Source: Flavobacterium psychrophilum (GTDB lineage Bacteria > Bacteroidota > Bacteroidia > Flavobacteriales > Flavobacteriaceae). From it: a stretch of DNA of 64,000 bases. Shown one piece after another: positions 19,129 through 27,587 of this stretch (within the stretch, counting starts at the first letter, position 1; every line of letters starts with the position of its first letter). The notes beneath the pieces were generated by a model. That model was not told where the DNA came from, made no database searches, and saw nothing but the letters and a program-made list of their open reading frames with translations. Location of the stretch: NCBI GenBank assembly GCA_945860385.1, contig CAMAQD010000007.1:62001-126000 (forward strand), given 5' to 3'. The position numbers and the translations under genes are program-made.

Positions 19129-20811
19129 TTAAAACCCCACCGATGTATCATCACCTCTTTTGTCGGCTCCTCCTTCTAATTTTCCATTAGGCAAAACCAA
19201 AATAGCATCTACTTTTCCAATAACGGGAGTTGTTTTTTCGTTGATGATGTATCCTTTAGCTTTCAAGTTTTCGAAGGTTTTGGTATCGAAAGTATTGGGC
19301 TCAAAAGTAATGACATCGGGCAGCCATTGATGGTGAAAACGAGGTGCATTCACCGCTTCTTGCATACTCATTTTGAACTGAGAAACATTCAAAATAGTTT
19401 GCAAAACCGAAGTGATAATCGTGGAACCACCCGGACTCCCTACAACCATAAACAATTTGCCATTTTTCTCGACAATGGTTGGTGTCATCGAACTCAACAT
19501 TCTTTTTTCAGGGGCTATGCTGTTGCCTTCATTACCAACCAATCCGAACATATTGGGTTCGCCTGGTTTTGCGCTAAAATCGTCCATTTCATTGTTCAGG
19601 AAAAAGCCCAATTCATCACAATAATATTTGGAACCAAAGGCATCGTTAAGTGTCGTCGTTGCTGCAACGGCATTACCAAATTGATCCACAATAGAGTAAT
19701 GTGTAGTTTCCGTACTTTCGTTATAATTCACTTTTCCTTCTTTTATTTCCGACGACAAAGAGGCTTTTTCAAAACTAAAATTAGCCATTCTTTGTTTTAA
19801 ATATTTTTCTGAAATTAATTCTTTCACGGGGATTTTTACAAAATCGGGATCGCCAAGATAAACGCTTCTATCGGCATAGGCTCTTCGTGCGGCTTCGACA
19901 ATGACCTGAATCGCCTCGGTTGAATTGTGTCCCATTTTGGCAATAGAGTATGGCTCAATCATTTTGAGAATTTCGGCTAAACAAATTCCTCCGCTACTTG
20001 GGGGTGGCATCGAAATGATTTTTAAATCTTTAAACTTAAAAGTAATTGGCGTTCTCCATTTGGCTTCGTATTTTGCCAAATCTTCCAAAGTAATAATAGC
20101 GCCTTTTTGTTGCAAATAATGGACTAATATTTGGGCAGTTTCGCCTTTGTAAAATTCGTCGCTTCCGTTTTTTGCAATTCGTTTTAAAGTTGCTGCTAAA
20201 GCGGGATATTTTACAGTATCATTTTCTTTAAATAGTTTATAAAACAAGGATGTAGCACCATTTACTTTTACAATAGCTTCGTGGTAATTTTTTAATTGAT
20301 TTTCCTGTTTTTGGGTAACAATTACTCCTTTTTCTGCCAATGCAATTACAGGTTTTAAGATTTCTTCAATGGGCAAAGAACCTAATTTTTTATGTACTGC
20401 AAAAACGCCGGCTATGGTTCCTGGAACTCCAATTGCAAGAGGAGATTCCGTGCTTTTTCCTTTAATAACATTTCCTTTTTTGTCAAGAAACATATTTTTG
20501 GAAGCTGCCAAAGGGGCTTTTTCACGGTAATCCAAAGAGCCCATTTCGCCATTTGCTTTTCGATAAACCATAAATCCGCCGCCTCCAATATTCCCTGCAT
20601 AAGGATAAGCTACCGCCAAAGCCAATTCGGTGGCGACCATTGCATCAAAGGCATTGCCGCCTTTTTTCATAATTTCAACACCAATTTTTGAAGCTTCTTC
20701 CCGAGCCGACACTACCATCGCTTTATTAGAAACAAGACCTGTTTGGGCAGCAGTAATTATTGGAAATAAATAGCAAATCAGTAAGAAAAGGCCAAGTCCT
20801 ATTTTATTCAT
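19129..20811 (-). CDS. ggt: Gamma-glutamyltransferase
   Basis: A 560-residue exported enzyme with signal peptide MNKIGLGLFLLICYLFPIITAAQ. It is made as a proenzyme that self-cleaves before a catalytic Thr, here in ESTETTHYSIVD (about residue 369), giving large and small subunits. The GSPGGSTIITSVLQTILN motif of the small subunit and GGGFMVYR and DYREKAP of the large subunit are all present. It hydrolyses glutathione and other gamma-glutamyl compounds in the periplasm. Its start overlaps the acpH stop by four bases (ATGA), indicating translational coupling. A gamma-glutamylcyclotransferase-like gene lies in the distant trp operon. Confidence 0.95.
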   Translation of the reverse strand: MNKIGLGLFLLICYLFPIITAAQTGLVSNKAMVVSAREEASKIGVEIMKKGGNAFDAMVATELALAVAYPYAGNIGGGGFMVYRKANGEMGSLDYREKAPLAASKNMFLDKKGNVIKGKSTESPLAIGVPGTIAGVFAVHKKLGSLPIEEILKPVIALAEKGVIVTQKQENQLKNYHEAIVKVNGATSLFYKLFKENDTVKYPALAATLKRIAKNGSDEFYKGETAQILVHYLQQKGAIITLEDLAKYEAKWRTPITFKFKDLKIISMPPPSSGGICLAEILKMIEPYSIAKMGHNSTEAIQVIVEAARRAYADRSVYLGDPDFVKIPVKELISEKYLKQRMANFSFEKASLSSEIKEGKVNYNESTETTHYSIVDQFGNAVAATTTLNDAFGSKYYCDELGFFLNNEMDDFSAKPGEPNMFGLVGNEGNSIAPEKRMLSSMTPTIVEKNGKLFMVVGSPGGSTIITSVLQTILNVSQFKMSMQEAVNAPRFHHQWLPDVITFEPNTFDTKTFENLKAKGYIINEKTTPVIGKVDAILVLPNGKLEGGADKRGDDTSVGF

Positions 20812-21392
20812 AAAGTTTGTATTTTCAAATTCGAATGTACTATTAATTCTTCAAAAAATTCTGTGAATTCCTGCTCGAAATCAGCATAGAAAATTTTTAA
20901 TTCCGTAACCGAAAACCGCAAATTTGAATCAGTTTTAATGCGATGGTCCATTTTTTCCAAAATGATAGCTATACCTTCAATGGTCTGGTAGCTCAATAAC
21001 CAATTTTGGTCTATCATATAAGGAGTCATTTTTTGGGTTCTTGACGTCAGTGAATCATAATTATCTCTCAAAGATTGATAAAATCGTTCGGTGAAATCCT
21101 CTAATTTTTCATCTGAATAATTACTCCAGTTTTTTGCTAAAAAATGGTCGTAAAAAATATCGACAATAATTCCAGAATAATGATGATAATTGGAATGCAG
21201 TCGTTTGGTGCTTTGGCGAAAAATGGAATGTGCATCGGTAAAAGTATCTATTTCACGGTGCAAAACAATTCCTTTTTGAATTTCAGAAGGAAAGCCATCA
21301 AAATTTTTCCCATGAATGCCGTCGGCCATAAAATTGCCAATTTTCAGTAAATCATTGTCTCCGGAAAGATATATGTGAGCTAGGAAATTCAT
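20808..21392 (-). CDS. acpH: Acyl carrier protein phosphodiesterase
   Basis: A 194-residue protein starting MNFLAHIYLSGDNDLLKIGNFMADGI, the typical AcpH (DUF479) N-terminus. The metal-dependent active-site residues lie in GIVLHREIDTFTDAHSIF and the HYSGIIVDIFYDHFLAKNW region. AcpH removes the 4'-phosphopantetheine prosthetic group from holo-ACP. It is the first gene of the minus-strand run into ggt, divergent from glmM across a 90-base intergenic region. Confidence 0.9.
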   Translation of the reverse strand: MNFLAHIYLSGDNDLLKIGNFMADGIHGKNFDGFPSEIQKGIVLHREIDTFTDAHSIFRQSTKRLHSNYHHYSGIIVDIFYDHFLAKNWSNYSDEKLEDFTERFYQSLRDNYDSLTSRTQKMTPYMIDQNWLLSYQTIEGIAIILEKMDHRIKTDSNLRFSVTELKIFYADFEQEFTEFFEELIVHSNLKIQTL

Positions 21393-21438
21393 TCGACTAA
21401 TCTATGAATTTTAAATGACTTATGTAAACTGTGTTTGT

Positions 21439-21446
21439 TATATTTG
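21439..21446 (+). promoter_or_regulatory. Bacteroidetes -7 element for glmM
   Basis: TATATTTG matches the TAnnTTTG -7 consensus of Bacteroidetes housekeeping promoters and lies 36 bases before the glmM start. No clear TTG -33 element lies 17-23 bases upstream, so the call rests on the -7 box alone. Confidence 0.45.
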
Positions 21447-21482
21447 TAATTAATAAATTTTAAAATTTAAATATAAAAATAA

Positions 21483-22871
21483 ATGACTTTAATAAAATCG
21501 ATATCAGGAATTCGAGGAACTATTGGCGGAAAAGTTGGAGATAATTTGACTCCGGTAGATGCAGTAAAATTTGCTTCAGCTTATGGAACTTGGCTGAAAA
21601 AAGGCAATAGTAACAAGAAATTTAAGGTTGTCGTAGGTCGTGATGCTCGAATTTCGGGACCAATGATTCATAATTTGGTCGTGAATACTTTGGTTGGTTT
21701 AGGAATTGATGTAGTTGATTTAGGGCTTTCAACAACGCCGACCGTTGAAGTGGCTGTTCCTTTAGAAAATGCTGATGGTGGAATCATACTAACGGCTTCA
21801 CACAACCCAAAGCAATGGAATGCCTTGAAGTTATTAAACGAAAAAGGAGAATTCTTAAATGGTATCGAAGGAGAGAAAATCCTTCAAATTGCCGAAACCG
21901 AAGCATTCGACTTTTCGGATGTCGATAGTTTAGGTGAAATCACAGAAAATGATGCTTATATGGACATTCATATCGATGAAGTATTGAATTTGTCATTGGT
22001 CGATATAGAAGCGGTGAAAGCAGCAAAATTTAAGGTAGTTGTTGATGGTGTGAATTCTTCGGGTGGAATTATTATTCCAAAATTATTAGAATTAATGGGT
22101 GTTGAAGTCGTAAAATTATACTGCGAACCCAACGGACATTTTCCTCATAATCCAGAACCTTTAAAAGAACATTTGACAGATATTTCAGAATTAGTTGTAA
22201 AAGAAAAAGCGGATTTAGGTATTGTGGTTGATCCTGATGTAGATCGTTTGGCTTTCATTTGTGAAGATGGTGAAATGTTTGGCGAAGAATACACTTTAGT
22301 GGCCTGTGCCGATTTTGTTTTGGGTAAAACACCTGGAAATACAGTTTCGAATATGTCCTCTTCCCGTGCTTTGCGTGATGTGACCAATTTTCATAACGGA
22401 AATTATGAAGCTAGTGCAGTTGGAGAGGTGAACGTAGTGGATTTAATGAAGAAAAACAATGCCATTATTGGAGGAGAAGGAAACGGCGGAATTATTTATC
22501 CAGAATTGCATTATGGTCGTGATAGTTTGGTTGGTGTTGCCTTATTTTTAACTCATTTGGCCAACAAGAAAATGAGTGTTTCTGCGTTGCGAGCTTCGTA
22601 TCCGGAATATTATATGAGCAAAAATAAAATCGAATTAACTCCACAAATTGATGTCGATGCGATTTTAGTTGCGATGACTGACAAATACAAAAACGAAGAA
22701 ATTACTATTATTGACGGTGTAAAAATTGATTTTGCCGAAAATTGGGTTCATCTTCGTAAATCAAATACGGAACCTATTATTCGAATTTATACAGAAGCAG
22801 CTTCACAAGAAAAAGCCGATGCATTGGCACTACGAATTATTGAGGAAATAAAAGCAGTCGCGGGGATTTAG
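21483..22871 (+). CDS. glmM: Phosphoglucosamine mutase
   Basis: A 462-residue alpha-D-phosphohexomutase. The phosphoserine loop is TASHNPKQWNALKL (Ser106), the Mg2+ loop is DPDVDRLAF, the sugar-binding loop is GEGNGG and the phosphate-binding loop is RKSNTEPIIRIY. The N-terminal SISGIRGTIGG is typical of the GlmM/ManB group in Bacteroidetes. It converts glucosamine-6-phosphate to glucosamine-1-phosphate for UDP-GlcNAc, peptidoglycan and lipid A synthesis. A related phosphomannomutase activity cannot be excluded from sequence alone. A strong intrinsic terminator follows 14 bases after the stop. Confidence 0.9.
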   Translation: MTLIKSISGIRGTIGGKVGDNLTPVDAVKFASAYGTWLKKGNSNKKFKVVVGRDARISGPMIHNLVVNTLVGLGIDVVDLGLSTTPTVEVAVPLENADGGIILTASHNPKQWNALKLLNEKGEFLNGIEGEKILQIAETEAFDFSDVDSLGEITENDAYMDIHIDEVLNLSLVDIEAVKAAKFKVVVDGVNSSGGIIIPKLLELMGVEVVKLYCEPNGHFPHNPEPLKEHLTDISELVVKEKADLGIVVDPDVDRLAFICEDGEMFGEEYTLVACADFVLGKTPGNTVSNMSSSRALRDVTNFHNGNYEASAVGEVNVVDLMKKNNAIIGGEGNGGIIYPELHYGRDSLVGVALFLTHLANKKMSVSALRASYPEYYMSKNKIELTPQIDVDAILVAMTDKYKNEEITIIDGVKIDFAENWVHLRKSNTEPIIRIYTEAASQEKADALALRIIEEIKAVAGI

Positions 22872-22884
22872 ATTCTCGTATCCG

Positions 22885-22930
22885 AAAAAAAAAGCCCTTT
22901 CAAAAACATTTTTTGAAAGGGCTTTTTTTT
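22885..22930 (+). terminator. Intrinsic terminator after glmM
   Basis: A perfect stem (AAAGCCCTTTCAAAAA pairing with TTTTTGAAAGGGCTTT around a 3-base loop), preceded by A and followed by T residues. It should work on both strands. Confidence 0.92.
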
Positions 22931-23257
22931 GCTTATTGCTTTTATTAGTTTTAAATAAAAATAATGAAAAATTTCAATCTGTATTAAAAAAATGTATATT
23001 TATCATATTTTTTAAATAAAAATTTCATATTTATTCTTTATTAACCCAATTTAATTTTGATTTATTATTTACGATAGTTCCGAAATGATTTATGGCAATT
23101 GGCTGATTTTAGTAGTAAATCGATGTGGAGTAATGGATTTTTAAGATAAAAAAAAATATAGTGATTTGAAATTAATTTAGAATGAAGGTTAGCAATTTTT
23201 CACACTAAAAGTATCTCGTACTAAATAACAAAAATTAACAATTTAAATTTAGAAATT
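22931..23257. other. AT-rich non-coding gap before the exported-protein trio
   Basis: About 330 bases with no credible gene on either strand. I found no TAnnTTTG box in a convincing position, no tRNA and no strong hairpin. It presumably holds the promoter of the 23258 gene, possibly of a non-housekeeping type. The composition is more AT-rich than in flanking genes. Confidence 0.6.
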
Positions 23258-23980
23258 ATGAAAAAGAAAATTTTTATTACTGTAGCTTTAATTGCTTATA
23301 CTAGTATTGCCAATCAATTGGTAGCTCAAGAAACTATTGCGAAAACAAGAACTAAAAGTAACAATACTAATGAGAAGGTTGTTGAAGGAAAACATATAGC
23401 CTTAGCTGTACTAGTACAACAAACTGATGCTGGTATTTCTATTAATTTTGAAAGTAGTGTTCCTAGTTCAGGTGCTGCTAGTGGAAAGTCAAGTAAAAAG
23501 GGTTATGATTATTACAAAGCGCAATCTTTCAGCGTGAGTGCGGCTGATAATTCTGTTTCAGAAGTTGTAAGTCCAAGAGATGCAGCAAGTGGACTGCCAA
23601 CTGGAAAAAGAACCCATAAACCAATTTCAGTTTCAACTGCTGACGCTTCAACCGCAACGGGTTCGGGTGGTGGCTCAGGAAAAGTGAATGTTCAGGATTT
23701 GAGTTTTTCAAAAGCTACATTTAAGGAGTTTACTATAACCAAGAGATGTGGAGGAAAAACGACCAAAATTTCTTGTGACAGTGGAGATTGTGAGATACCA
23801 ACAGGAGATTGTCCAAATGGTGATTGTGTTGCAACGGCAGAATGGAGTTGGGGAGCATCACAAAGTGGAAGTTCTCGTTGTTCCGTTGACTTTTTATTAG
23901 AAATTGAAGATGGTGTTTGTACCAGAATGGCTATAAACGAAAAAGGTTCAGGAGGCACAAAAGGAACAACTAAAAAATAG
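23258..23980 (+). CDS. Exported Cys-rich protein with SPRDAASGLPTGKRTHKP motif
   Basis: I do not recognise a named family with confidence. The 240-residue product has a signal peptide (about MKKKIFITVALIAYTSIANQ, then LVAQ). After it comes a TRTKSNNTNEK segment shared with the next gene, then a Ser/Gly/Ala-rich region and the motif SPRDAASGLPTGKRTHKP at residues 105-122. A GSGGGSGKVNVQDLSFSK strand is next, followed by a cysteine-rich loop (about 163-187, CDSGDC and repeated GDC) and a basic Gly/Thr/Lys tail. The Cys spacing suggests disulfides or metal binding outside the cytoplasm. GKVNVQDLSFSK and the SPRD motif faintly recall Hcp-type tube proteins, but no other type VI secretion gene is in the window. 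A stem-loop separates it from its paralogue. Confidence 0.75.
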   Translation: MKKKIFITVALIAYTSIANQLVAQETIAKTRTKSNNTNEKVVEGKHIALAVLVQQTDAGISINFESSVPSSGAASGKSSKKGYDYYKAQSFSVSAADNSVSEVVSPRDAASGLPTGKRTHKPISVSTADASTATGSGGGSGKVNVQDLSFSKATFKEFTITKRCGGKTTKISCDSGDCEIPTGDCPNGDCVATAEWSWGASQSGSSRCSVDFLLEIEDGVCTRMAINEKGSGGTKGTTKK

Positions 23981-23989
23981 TAGAACAGG

Positions 23990-24017
23990 AAAACAGGAGG
24001 TAAATGCTTCCTGTTTT
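23990..24017 (+). terminator. Stem-loop between the two motif-sharing exported genes
   Basis: Nine-base arms AAAACAGGA and TCCTGTTTT enclose a 10-base loop and are followed by AATTTT. It could be a weak or partial terminator, or an mRNA processing site that sets the ratio of the two products. An in-frame ATG at 24004 lies inside the loop, which argues against its use as a start. Confidence 0.55.
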
Positions 24018-24045
24018 AATTTTAAAAAATATAAAACTTCAAAAG

Positions 24046-24717
24046 ATGAAAAAGTCAATTTTAATTTGGGGAGTTCTAATGATTATTTTTTGTGTTTCAA
24101 ATCAATTAGTTGCTCAAGAAACTACTGCGAGAACAAGAACTAAAAGTAACCAAACTAACGAAAAAATAAGTGCTCCAAATCAAGTTAGTTGTGTTGTAAA
24201 AATAGCTTCTGCAGATAATGGATGTTCTATTATTTTTGATAATGCGATACTAAGTCCAAGAGATGCGGCAAGTGGTTTGCCAACGGGCAAAAGAACACAT
24301 AAACCTGTTTCTTTTTTCGTAAGTCCCAGCGATAACACCATTGTTGAAGTAAAAAGTTCTATTGAAATTATGTCAACTCAAGCAAAGAGTACAACAAAAC
24401 GGACAACTTCCTCGGAGGCTGTCTCAAAAACAACTGGTACTCCGATAGGAGGTATAATTGTAAAAGGAGGTAAAAATCCCGGAGGAAAAGAGTTTGACAA
24501 CATCGTCGTAACTAATGAAGAATTTTCATTGCCAGTGGACTTAACCGATGGAAAATATGAATTAACCATTTCATTTACCTATCAAAAGATGGAAATGATA
24601 AATAATAATGATAAAACTTCAAAATCTTATGTTTCAGGTCGTTTTATAATAGAAATTGACGGAGGAGCCTGTCGTTCGATAAGAGAGTCTGGTGTTTCTG
24701 TAAAAAGTACTCGTTAA
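24046..24717 (+). CDS. Exported protein, paralogue sharing the SPRDAASGLPTGKRTHKP motif
   Basis: I prefer the ATG at 24046 because it gives a proper signal peptide (MKKSILIWGVLMIIFCVSNQ, then LVAQ). An in-frame ATG at 24004 would add 14 residues encoded inside a stem-loop. The mature N-terminus (ETTARTRTKSNQTNEK) nearly matches the preceding protein, and the 18-residue motif recurs identically at residues 70-87. The rest is different: a Ser/Thr-rich stretch, then a beta-rich C-terminal half (FDNIVVTNEEFSLPVDL, YELTISFTYQ) ending with GRFIIEIDGGACRSI, which parallels DFLLEIEDGVCTRM of the first protein. Function is unknown. The two genes look like a diverged tandem duplication. Confidence 0.75.
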   Translation: MKKSILIWGVLMIIFCVSNQLVAQETTARTRTKSNQTNEKISAPNQVSCVVKIASADNGCSIIFDNAILSPRDAASGLPTGKRTHKPVSFFVSPSDNTIVEVKSSIEIMSTQAKSTTKRTTSSEAVSKTTGTPIGGIIVKGGKNPGGKEFDNIVVTNEEFSLPVDLTDGKYELTISFTYQKMEMINNNDKTSKSYVSGRFIIEIDGGACRSIRESGVSVKSTR

Positions 24718-24768
24718 AATGATTCAATCAAGAAGTTATAATAAAAAAAATTTCTAACTTTTGTCAAT

Positions 24769-25959
24769 ATGAAAAGAAATTTACCACAAAATTTGAAACT
24801 ACAAAATCTTTTAAATATTATTATTTTTGATAAATACTTTGGCATAAAACAAATTTTTTTAGTGTTGATTTTGTTAACCAATAGTTCAGTTTTGGCTCAA
24901 AAAGATGTATTACAAAAAAAAGATTCAACAGAAGTACGATGTAAAATACTATCGGAAACACCTACAATATATACTTATGTCTACATCACTGAAAAAAATA
25001 AAGTAAAAAAGGCCACAATATTGTTGTCTGATGTTGAAAATATTCTTTACAATAAGTACGATAAAAATGTGCAGGAAAATCCTCTTTTTACGGACTTACC
25101 TCCTGTAGTATATACCGAAGAGCCAGTTAAATCATATAAATATTCATTTTCATTAGGTTTTAATGTCAGTAATATTTTGGAATTTAATTCGCCTTCTGGC
25201 CCTGATAAAAAAAGTTTTTCAGCAACGAGTACTTTAGATTTGGGACTGGATTATTACAAAGAAGGCATCAGGTTTGCAATGACCAACGAACTGCATTGGA
25301 CACTTGGCGTGCAAAAAGATGGCATTTCAGGTAGCGATAGAATTCAAAGAATTACTGACGATTTTATCACATTACACGATTTCTCCTATACTTTGAGTAA
25401 AAATAGTAAGTGGAATGCTAATTTAATTGTCAAAAACAGCACTTCTATTTTTACCATTTATGATGGCGACTATTTTAAAGATTACAATAACCTAGGAAAA
25501 ACACAAGGATTTTTAAATCCATATCAAGTTATTTTATCTCCCGGAATAAAATACCAACCCAATGAATATTTTAGACTTTCGTTATCTCCATATTCCGTTA
25601 GTTTATATGGATTGACAAGTCAGCAAATTGCGAATACCGGATATTATACTCAAACCTATGATGCTAACGGAGATTACGATTTGTTTATGTTTAATCAGTT
25701 GGGAGCCGAATTAAATATTTGGTACGATAGAAAATATAAGAAATGGCTGGAAATGCAATATAGGTTCGGACTTTCTTCTGATTATTTATCAGACGAGGAT
25801 ATTACTGTTTTAATGGACGGAATGTTTATTACAAAATTCAGAATTTTAAAAAACATATTTTTAACTCATAGAGCAATTTTGAAAGGTGATTTGTTGGAAA
25901 CACCATTTAAACCGCATTATAAACAGACGGTTTTATTGAGTTATACTAAAAGTTTTTAA
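24769..25959 (+). CDS. Predicted outer-membrane beta-barrel protein (hypothetical)
   Basis: A 396-residue protein. A hydrophobic export segment (IFLVLILLTNSSVLAQ) follows an unusually long 26-residue N-region; no later Met precedes it. After a short domain (KDSTEVRCKILSETPTIYTYVYI) that resembles the N-terminal strand module of many flavobacterial envelope proteins, the rest alternates polar and aromatic residues in beta-hairpin fashion (FSLGFNVSNILEF, LDLGLDYYKEGIRFAMTNELHW, GAELNIWYDRKYKKWLEMQYRFGL). It ends in an aromatic C-terminal strand (VLLSYTKSF). This fits a DUF3078-like barrel, but I am not sure of the family. It lies 51 bases after the motif-sharing pair on the same strand, so it may be the membrane partner of those exported proteins. 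Confidence 0.7.
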   Translation: MKRNLPQNLKLQNLLNIIIFDKYFGIKQIFLVLILLTNSSVLAQKDVLQKKDSTEVRCKILSETPTIYTYVYITEKNKVKKATILLSDVENILYNKYDKNVQENPLFTDLPPVVYTEEPVKSYKYSFSLGFNVSNILEFNSPSGPDKKSFSATSTLDLGLDYYKEGIRFAMTNELHWTLGVQKDGISGSDRIQRITDDFITLHDFSYTLSKNSKWNANLIVKNSTSIFTIYDGDYFKDYNNLGKTQGFLNPYQVILSPGIKYQPNEYFRLSLSPYSVSLYGLTSQQIANTGYYTQTYDANGDYDLFMFNQLGAELNIWYDRKYKKWLEMQYRFGLSSDYLSDEDITVLMDGMFITKFRILKNIFLTHRAILKGDLLETPFKPHYKQTVLLSYTKSF

Positions 25960-26002
25960 AAGGTGAAGACATAGAAAATGAATTTTTGCTCACTTTTTTC
26001 TA

Positions 26003-26034
26003 TTGAATTAATTATCTAAAAATAGGTATATTTG
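26003..26034 (+). promoter_or_regulatory. Promoter of the class V aminotransferase gene
   Basis: TTG at 26003-26005 and TATATTTG at 26027-26034 are separated by 21 bases. This fits the flavobacterial TTG-N17-23-TAnnTTTG pattern. The start codon is 17 bases beyond the -7 box, implying a very short leader. Confidence 0.7.
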
Positions 26035-26051
26035 AATCAAATTAGCATACA

Positions 26052-27539
26052 ATGACCACCAAAGAAATGCCAACCCATTTAGAAAAATACTTTCAAGAGT
26101 TTCGAAACAATATAATTGGAGTCAATCAGGAATTTATTTCGCCATTTGGAATTCAAAAAATTATCTACACCGATTGGACAGCAAGTGGTCGTTTGTATCG
26201 TCCGATTGAGGAAAAATTGATGAACGAATTTGGCCCTTTTGTAGCCAATACTCATACTGAAACTACGGTGTCCGGAACAGCGATGACTATGGCGTATCGC
26301 AAAGCCAGAAGTACCATCAAGCAGCACGTAAACGCTAGTGAATATGATGTTCTCATTACCGATGGAACTGGAATGACAGGTGTTGTCAATAAATTTCAGC
26401 GTATTTTGGGTTTAAAAATTCCCGAAAACCTAAAAGAATACATTACCATTCCCCTCGACAAGAAACCAGTCGTTTTTATTTCACATATGGAGCACCATTC
26501 CAACCAAACGTCTTGGTTGGAAACCATTGCAGATGTGGAGGTAATTCCGTGTTGTGATAAAGGGTTGTTTAGCCTAGAAAATCTCGCCAAATTATTGAAA
26601 AAATACAAAGATAGAAACTTCAAATTTGCTTCTATTACCTCTTGTTCAAATGTGACAGGTATTAAAACACCTTATCACGCTGCAGCAAAATTGATGCATC
26701 AAAACAATGGCCTATGCTTTGTTGATTTTGCTTGTTCAGGACCTTATGTATCAATCGATATGCATCCGGAAGACCCGGAAAGTTTTTTAGATGCGATTTT
26801 CTTTTCGCCACACAAATTTCTTGGAGGCCCAGGAACTTCAGGTGTTTTGGTTTTTAATAAAAAATTATATCAAAACCTGATTCCAGATAATCCTGGTGGC
26901 GGAACCGTTTCTTGGACAAATCCTTGGGGCGAACACAAATACATCGACAATATCGAAGACAGGGAAGATGGCGGAACTCCTGGTTTTTTGCAAGTTATAA
27001 AAACGGCTTTGGCAATCCAATTGAAGGAAAAAATGGGAATAGAAAATATTCTGAAACGAGAACGTGAACTCGTAGATTTTGTTTTTTCGAGTTTGGGAAA
27101 TATTTCAAATATCAAAATTCTCGCAGCGCAACATAAAGACAGGCTGGGAGTAATTTCGTTTTATATTGAGGACTTGCACTTTAACTTAGGCGTAAAGATT
27201 TTAAATGATAAATTCGGAATTCAAACTCGTGGTGGCTGCAGTTGCGCCGGAACTTACGGGCATTTCTTAATGCACGTAGATCAGGAAACTTCGAATAAAC
27301 TCATTGACGAAATTACCTTGGGCGATTTGATGAAGAAGCCAGGCTGGATTAGAATGTCCGTCCATCCAACGACTACAAATGAAGAAATTCACTTGATTTG
27401 TAACAGTATTATTGCATTGGCTGAAAATCATCAGGATTGGGCGAAAGACTACATTTATGATAAAAACACCAATGAATTCAGTCATAAAAATGCAATACCA
27501 TTCGAGAAAGATTTAGTGGAGGATTGGTTTAAAATATAA
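26052..27539 (+). CDS. Class V aminotransferase / cysteine desulfurase-like PLP enzyme
   Basis: A 495-residue PLP enzyme of the SufS/NifS/Csd superfamily. The lysine that binds PLP is in FFSPHKFLGGPGTSG (K255). The substrate-binding region has VFISHMEHHSN and an aspartate in FVDFACSGPYVS. A RGGCSCAGTYGH segment near residue 395 carries cysteines where desulfurases have their persulfide Cys. The N-terminus (YTDWTASGRLYRPIEEKL) and the length exceed typical SufS, and there is no suf gene nearby. The true reaction (desulfurase, selenocysteine lyase-like, or another beta-elimination) is uncertain. It is convergent with the hybrid kinase, with only 48 bases between stops. Confidence 0.88.
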   Translation: MTTKEMPTHLEKYFQEFRNNIIGVNQEFISPFGIQKIIYTDWTASGRLYRPIEEKLMNEFGPFVANTHTETTVSGTAMTMAYRKARSTIKQHVNASEYDVLITDGTGMTGVVNKFQRILGLKIPENLKEYITIPLDKKPVVFISHMEHHSNQTSWLETIADVEVIPCCDKGLFSLENLAKLLKKYKDRNFKFASITSCSNVTGIKTPYHAAAKLMHQNNGLCFVDFACSGPYVSIDMHPEDPESFLDAIFFSPHKFLGGPGTSGVLVFNKKLYQNLIPDNPGGGTVSWTNPWGEHKYIDNIEDREDGGTPGFLQVIKTALAIQLKEKMGIENILKRERELVDFVFSSLGNISNIKILAAQHKDRLGVISFYIEDLHFNLGVKILNDKFGIQTRGGCSCAGTYGHFLMHVDQETSNKLIDEITLGDLMKKPGWIRMSVHPTTTNEEIHLICNSIIALAENHQDWAKDYIYDKNTNEFSHKNAIPFEKDLVEDWFKI

Positions 27540-27587
27540 AAGGCCGATAGATTGCAGAGTGCAGTTAAAAGATAATTTGAAAAGGGT

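Noticed and set aside
19327..19800. 157-codon open frame on the plus strand
   Set aside because: It lies fully antisense to ggt, whose motifs and length are convincing. Its product is His/Phe/Cys-rich in the way typical of antisense frames and has no family likeness.
23258..24717. Type VI secretion locus
   Set aside because: Only weak motif likeness to Hcp; no sheath, baseplate, VgrG or ATPase genes in the window, and the proteins have Sec signal peptides.
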